Shown here piece by piece: positions 60,889 through 64,000 of a DNA stretch of 64,000 nt. This DNA comes from Bdellovibrionales bacterium GWA1_52_35 (GTDB taxonomy: Bacteria; Bdellovibrionota; UBA1018). The stretch covers positions 35,450 to 99,449 of the forward strand of contig MEPO01000026.1 of NCBI GenBank assembly GCA_001769805.1. The letters are read 5' to 3'. Each line of letters opens with the position of its first letter. Within the stretch, counting starts at the first letter, position 1. The notes beneath the pieces were generated by a model. That model did not search any database and was not told where the DNA came from. It saw nothing but the letters and a program-made list of their open reading frames with translations. Both the position numbers and the translations under genes were made by a program.

Positions 60889-60919
60889 AACCAATTATTT
60901 TGCTTCTAATTAAAACTGG

Positions 60920-62785
60920 CTAGAACTGGGAACCAGATCCCATTCCACCGCCAAAGCCGACGCCAAAGCCGGCGCTATAACCACCATACCCGCCCAACGA
61001 CTGGGCTTGGGTTGCTGTTTGATAGTAGCGCTGCTGGGCTTGATAAATCTCCTGCTGTGCAATCATGAGATCCTGCTGTGACTGCATTGCACGCTGCTGC
61101 TGCAGCATCTGTGAATTGTACATTCCATTTTGACCGTAAATACCGCCACCGCCGCCGATCCCCCCACCAATGCCGCCACCAATTCCGGGGTAACCGCCTG
61201 GATAAGGATAGCCGCCGCCGATCCCGCCACCAATTCCCCCGCCGATTCCGGGGTAACCGCCTGGATAAGGATAGCCGCCGCCGATCCCCCCACCAATGCC
61301 GCCGCCAATTCCGGGGTAGCCACCGGGATAAGGATAACCGCCGTAGCCGCCACCGATTCCCGGATAACCGCCGTAGCCGCCACCGATTCCCGGATAACCG
61401 CCGTAGCCGCCACCGATTCCCGGATAACCTCCGTAGCCGCCACCCATGGGGTATCCGCCTAAACCACCGCCAATGCTAATTCCGCCGCCGATTCCAGGGA
61501 AACCACCCATTCCATAACCGGGATAACCCATACCGCCGCCGCCGATTCCTCCGCCGATCACCCCGATCGGATAACCGCCCATGCCACCTGGATATCCACC
61601 CATGCCATAGCCGCCGTAAGGTCCATAAGGATACATGCCGCTATTGAAACCCGTTCCCATCGGGTACGCAGGAACACCCCAGCCTGCGGTCATTCCGCCC
61701 ATGGGCATCCCCATGTATGCTCCAGCACCGGCGCCTGGATAGCCCATTCCATTGCCAATGCCGACGTTCAGACCGACACCCATGCCCATGCCTGGATAGC
61801 CCATCATACCGCCCATCATGCCACCGAGAACAGCTCCACCGAAACCGCCGATTCCAGCGTATGGCCCAACTCCGTATCCATATCCGTAACTTCCGTAACC
61901 CGTGCCCCAACCTCCGGCACCTCCACCCATTCCAAATCCGCCACCGCCCATTCCAGGAGCCTGGCAAGGAACACCGATCGTCGCGCAGTTGCCCAGGTAG
62001 GAATTATAGTTACTCGTGTAATTGTTTAAAGCCTTGTTCTGCATATAAAAGCCGAAGCCCATTCCCAGCGCTTGGGTCAGATACGGCAAAGAACCAATAA
62101 GGTAATCGCCTACTCCTGGTTTCGGCTGCTGAATGATCACGCCACCGGGGCCATAGCTATATCCGCCTCCAGCGCCTCCACTGACGTAACCTCCGGCGCT
62201 AAATCCGCCCGATATTCCCCGCGGACAGTTTTCGCAGTATTTTTTGGCATTCGCTTTGGCTTGCTTAAGCGCAATTTCGTCATCAGCCATTTCTGTTTTC
62301 AGCTTCTTTTTTTCGCTCGTCAAACTCTTGATCTTTTCAAGCCTTGCAACTTCATTGCAACGGAGCATGTTTTGCTTGCAAACGCTGCCCAGCCTGTCCC
62401 ACTGCGTATCAGCTGTATAGAGCGTCATGCACCCTTGAAGCTTCTTGTCAGTTGCCACGGCAGCGATATCTTCATCACTGACGGACATTTCTTCGTAATC
62501 TTTTTTCGTGCAAGGTGATTTGCCTGGCGCGCACGAACATTTATTACTGCGGAAGGGCTGCTCGTCCATCAATCCGTTGTTCAGATCGGTGAGTTCAGCT
62601 TCAATGGCCGCAAGCCTGCGTTTATCCTGCTGCTTTTTTTCTGTGAGAATTTCGACCTGTTCTTTCGAATCCTCTTCAGGTGAACTTGAAGGTTCGTCCT
62701 TGGCAAACGACGATGTCGCAATTGCACATGAGATAAAAAAAACAGCCAGCTTTTTACCGAAATGAGTTTTCTTTGAAAGGCTCAT
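60920..62785 (-). CDS. Exported glycine/tyrosine-rich repeat protein
   Basis: About 621 residues. The ATG 62785 has GAGGA five bases upstream and opens a signal peptide (LAVFFISCAIATSSFA). Residues 24-180 are charged and helical with a coiled-coil stretch and several cysteines, including CSCAPGKSPC and YCENCPRG. Residues 185-560 are extremely rich in glycine, tyrosine, proline and methionine. Two repeat types are visible: a 21-residue unit (YPYPGGYPGIGGGIGGG core, three copies) and a 10-residue unit (GGYGGYPGIG, four copies). The last 60 residues are glutamine-rich. It is likely a secreted or surface structural protein, perhaps a fibrous matrix or a phase-separating protein. The function is unknown. 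Confidence 0.78.
   Translation of the reverse strand: MSLSKKTHFGKKLAVFFISCAIATSSFAKDEPSSSPEEDSKEQVEILTEKKQQDKRRLAAIEAELTDLNNGLMDEQPFRSNKCSCAPGKSPCTKKDYEEMSVSDEDIAAVATDKKLQGCMTLYTADTQWDRLGSVCKQNMLRCNEVARLEKIKSLTSEKKKLKTEMADDEIALKQAKANAKKYCENCPRGISGGFSAGGYVSGGAGGGYSYGPGGVIIQQPKPGVGDYLIGSLPYLTQALGMGFGFYMQNKALNNYTSNYNSYLGNCATIGVPCQAPGMGGGGFGMGGGAGGWGTGYGSYGYGYGVGPYAGIGGFGGAVLGGMMGGMMGYPGMGMGVGLNVGIGNGMGYPGAGAGAYMGMPMGGMTAGWGVPAYPMGTGFNSGMYPYGPYGGYGMGGYPGGMGGYPIGVIGGGIGGGGMGYPGYGMGGFPGIGGGISIGGGLGGYPMGGGYGGYPGIGGGYGGYPGIGGGYGGYPGIGGGYGGYPYPGGYPGIGGGIGGGIGGGYPYPGGYPGIGGGIGGGIGGGYPYPGGYPGIGGGIGGGIGGGGGIYGQNGMYNSQMLQQQRAMQSQQDLMIAQQEIYQAQQRYYQTATQAQSLGGYGGYSAGFGVGFGGGMGSGSQF
61148..61336 (-). repeat. 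Three tandem copies of a 63-base coding repeat
   Basis: Copies recur every 63 bases (for example GCCGCCGCCGAT at 61211 and 61274) and encode the 21-residue Gly/Pro/Tyr unit. They differ by a few third-position changes, mostly GCC/CCC substitutions. Confidence 0.75.
61332..61441 (-). repeat. Tandem 30-base coding repeat, about 3.7 copies
   Basis: The unit beginning GGATAACCGCCGTAGCC starts at 61332, 61362, 61392 and 61422. The first three copies are identical, the fourth begins with one change. It encodes GGYGGYPGIG. The identity of the copies suggests recent slippage and likely length variation between strains. Confidence 0.8.
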
Positions 62786-63014
62786 AAAGTTCCTCTTTCT
62801 TGTTGCGCGCGCTGCAGTCGACTTGCGATCCATTCGGTAATGGACATGCCTGCCCACTACGATTGCAAAGTCCTGCGTCTTACAGATCGGCCAAGACTGA
62901 GGATAAGTTGAACAAATTAACGAAGCAGCTCATAAACGATGATTCCAACGCCAAAACGGCACGGCCATCCGTCAAAAGATAAACTAATTTGCTTTACCTT
63001 TGAGACAAATCATT

Positions 63015-63044
63015 AAAAAGATTAATTCGAAGTAAGTATTCGAA
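63015..63044 (-). terminator. Candidate terminator of the small basic protein gene
   Basis: TTCGAA at 63039-63044 and TTCGAA at 63026-63031 pair across a seven-base loop on the minus strand and are followed by TTAATCTTTTT. The stem is AT-rich, so the terminator would be weak. It lies 12 bases after the stop. Confidence 0.4.
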
Positions 63045-63055
63045 ATTTGAGTGCT

Positions 63056-63172
63056 TTATGACTGGCGAGATTTTTTTACGGCTTCCCGGACCTTCTTGGC
63101 GCGCGTTTTTTTTGCCGCTTGGCCTTTGCGTTGCTTCATTTTAATTGTCTTAGCTTTACGTCCACGTCCCAT
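63056..63172 (-). CDS. Small strongly basic protein (38 residues)
   Basis: A 38-codon frame on the minus strand: it begins MGRGRKAKTIKMKQRKGQAA and continues KKTRAKKVREAVKK with a short SRQS end. Sixteen of 38 residues are Lys or Arg and there are no acidic residues apart from one Glu. The composition is that of small ribosome-associated or nucleic-acid-binding proteins, such as ribosomal protein Thx-like or SRA-like peptides. I cannot name a family. AGAGA lies about ten bases upstream. It is followed by a weak terminator. It is too short for normal gene callers; its even amino-acid periodicity and lack of stops favour coding. Confidence 0.6.
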   Translation of the reverse strand: MGRGRKAKTIKMKQRKGQAAKKTRAKKVREAVKKSRQS

Positions 63173-63347
63173 AAGTTACGGTTCTCTCTATAAAAAAATA
63201 TTTAATCGAACAACTCAATCTCTTGAATAGCGGCAAACAGCGTCGGCGTCAATTCCGAGAAATAAAAATAGCATAGAATTCCAGGGTGGACTCAAGCTAG
63301 ACTACCAAAACGGATGCGCACGGATTGCGCGCCAAAGGAGAGAGAGC

Positions 63348-63935
63348 ATGGAAACGCAAAACACTCCGACGACGGAAACCAATTCCCAAGCCCAATTCGA
63401 AATGGGTACCACTGTGATTTACGGTGCTCATGGAAAATGTACCGTAACCGGAATTGAAATGAAAAAAATTGGGGCTGAAAATTTAAATTTTTATAAACTG
63501 GAGCCGCAGAAATCGCCTTTGTCCCGCTCGCAGAAAAAAGACCCGGCGATCTGGGTCCCAGCGAATACGGCCAAAGAGCGCGGCCTTCGTGCCCCAATTA
63601 ATGCAGAAACGATCGACCAGGTCAAAGCAGTGCTGACCAGCCGGGAATACTTTTTTTCGGTGGAGGAAAACTGGAACTCTGTGCTTCCCAAGCTTGAAAA
63701 CACCATCAGGTTGGAAGGTTGCATTGGATTGGCCAAAGTTGTCAGCTATCTTTTCGTGCTTAACTACGTTGCTCATCGAAAAGCTCCGGTCCCAAACGCG
63801 GATGCCGTGAAGTATCAGGAAGGGATCAACAAGCTCCTTTACCGTGAACTTGCCGACGTTATGAATGAACATCCAAAGACGATTGAGCAACAAATGCTCA
63901 AGCCCATGAGACAGAAACTTCTGCCGAACAACTAG
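63348..63935 (+). CDS. CarD/CdnL-family transcription regulator
   Basis: 195 residues. Residues 15-75 form the RNA-polymerase-interacting domain of the CarD_CdnL/TRCF family: FEMGTTVIYGAHGKCTVTGIE, FYKLEPQK and IWVPANTAKERGLRAPI. The C-terminal half is helical, as in CdnL, where it binds DNA next to the promoter bubble. Such proteins stabilise open complexes at rRNA and other promoters and interact with the beta subunit. AAAGGAGAGAG precedes the ATG. A strong terminator follows at 63947. Confidence 0.88.
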   Translation: METQNTPTTETNSQAQFEMGTTVIYGAHGKCTVTGIEMKKIGAENLNFYKLEPQKSPLSRSQKKDPAIWVPANTAKERGLRAPINAETIDQVKAVLTSREYFFSVEENWNSVLPKLENTIRLEGCIGLAKVVSYLFVLNYVAHRKAPVPNADAVKYQEGINKLLYRELADVMNEHPKTIEQQMLKPMRQKLLPNN

Positions 63936-63946
63936 TTGAAATATAA

Positions 63947-63983
63947 AAAAGCCCTGAACCAAGGAAGTTGGAACAGGGCTTTT
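63947..63983 (+). terminator. Intrinsic terminator of the CarD-like gene
   Basis: AAAAGCCCTG at 63947-63956 and CAGGGCTTTT at 63974-63983 are perfect complements with a 17-base loop. The Ts are part of the stem's 3' arm and continue briefly; the arrangement works in both directions, with As on the other side. Confidence 0.8.
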
Positions 63984-64000
63984 GAAGAAAAATGGGGGCA

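Larger units (their letters stand above)
60509..60919 (-). other. Non-coding region between mce and the glycine-rich gene
   Basis: These 411 bases hold no convincing protein gene. They contain the structured RNA candidate (60546-60709), an AT-rich section near 60705-60735 that could hold its promoter (TTGCCT on the minus strand, near 60742, without a firm -10), and the terminator of the glycine-rich gene (60856-60888). Confidence 0.55.

Noticed and set aside
60679..60894. Minus-strand frame of 71 codons across the non-coding region upstream of mce
   Set aside because: It runs through the terminator of the glycine-rich gene and the pseudoknot region, has no ribosome binding site and no recognisable composition; the RNA-structure reading explains the region better.
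61332..61441. Short direct repeats that could suggest a CRISPR array
   Set aside because: The copies are contiguous with no spacers, in frame, and encode a Gly/Tyr repeat.
61078..61479. Long open frames of over 100 codons opposite the glycine-rich gene
   Set aside because: They arise because the GC-rich tandem repeats lack stop codons in several frames; the translations are Arg/His-rich with the same repeat period.

Overview
The window is a gene-dense bacterial chromosome segment of about 55 genes. It encodes a full diderm envelope: lipid A synthesis (lpxD, fabZ, lpxA, lpxB, lpxK and an LpxL-type acyltransferase), BamA with a Skp/OmpH chaperone, and a LolC/E plus LolD lipoprotein exporter. 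Alongside these are a CarD/CdnL regulator, a PknB-like kinase with the HRD-[ILV]-SPQN catalytic loop, a PP2C/SpoIIE phosphatase, HD-GYP and HDOD proteins, paired ArsA-like ATPases, a DUF1318/YdbH pair, Mpl and an L,D-transpeptidase with an NTF2-like tail. This mix fits the Bdellovibrionota / former Deltaproteobacteria. That placement is inferred from gene content; no rRNA gene is present, and I saw no tRNA gene, CRISPR array, insertion sequence or phage gene.

Layout. (1) 1-5602: six plus-strand genes joined by overlapping stops and starts: an unknown partial gene, two ArsA-like ATPases, a TPR protein, a glutamate-cysteine ligase of the GshA type, and a PAP2 phosphatase. (2) 5663-9595: a DUF2231 membrane protein, a GH15-family protein with altered catalytic residues, and an exported phospholipase D-family protein. 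(3) 9839-17122: a 2,427-residue lipoprotein with twelve tandem repeats of about 96 residues, each with two cysteines. (4) 17197-21026: an exported polysaccharide deacetylase and a YdbH/YdbL-type pair. (5) 21152-29477: signalling genes (PP2C phosphatase with an outer-membrane protein, HD-GYP, HDOD, a STAS-like/coiled-coil/response-regulator trio, a Ser/Thr kinase). (6) 29569-36114: peptidoglycan recycling (Mpl with a serine hydrolase), proline dehydrogenase, an L,D-transpeptidase/carboxypeptidase, a polyprenyl-phosphate glycosyltransferase, SSB and a zinc-ribbon membrane protein. (7) 36157-42463: Rsm22, RsmB, SppA, ribosomal protein S1 and a tiny c-type cytochrome.

(8) 42483-60508: one long minus-strand array, reading from high to low coordinates: methylmalonyl-CoA epimerase, rhomboid protease, a small conserved-looking protein, trxB, lysS, lolC/E, lolD, bamA, skp, lpxD, fabZ, lpxA, lpxB, lpxK, lpxL-like, a DUF3108 lipoprotein, waaF-like and a GT4 glycosyltransferase. 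From trxB onward the gaps are 45 bases or less, so lipid A synthesis, lipoprotein export and outer-membrane protein assembly probably share transcripts. (9) 60509-63983: a structured non-coding region in front of the epimerase gene, a secreted glycine-rich repeat protein, a 38-residue basic protein and the CarD-like regulator.

The most unusual items are the structured RNA candidate at 60546-60709 (a possible H-type pseudoknot followed by an intrinsic-terminator-like hairpin just upstream of a gene), the giant cysteine-paired repeat lipoprotein, the GH15 protein that appears to lack both catalytic glutamates, the asymmetric ArsA pair, and several very small genes (32211-32279, 58978-59184, 63056-63172). 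All functional names are by motif recognition from the translated sequence; no database search was possible.
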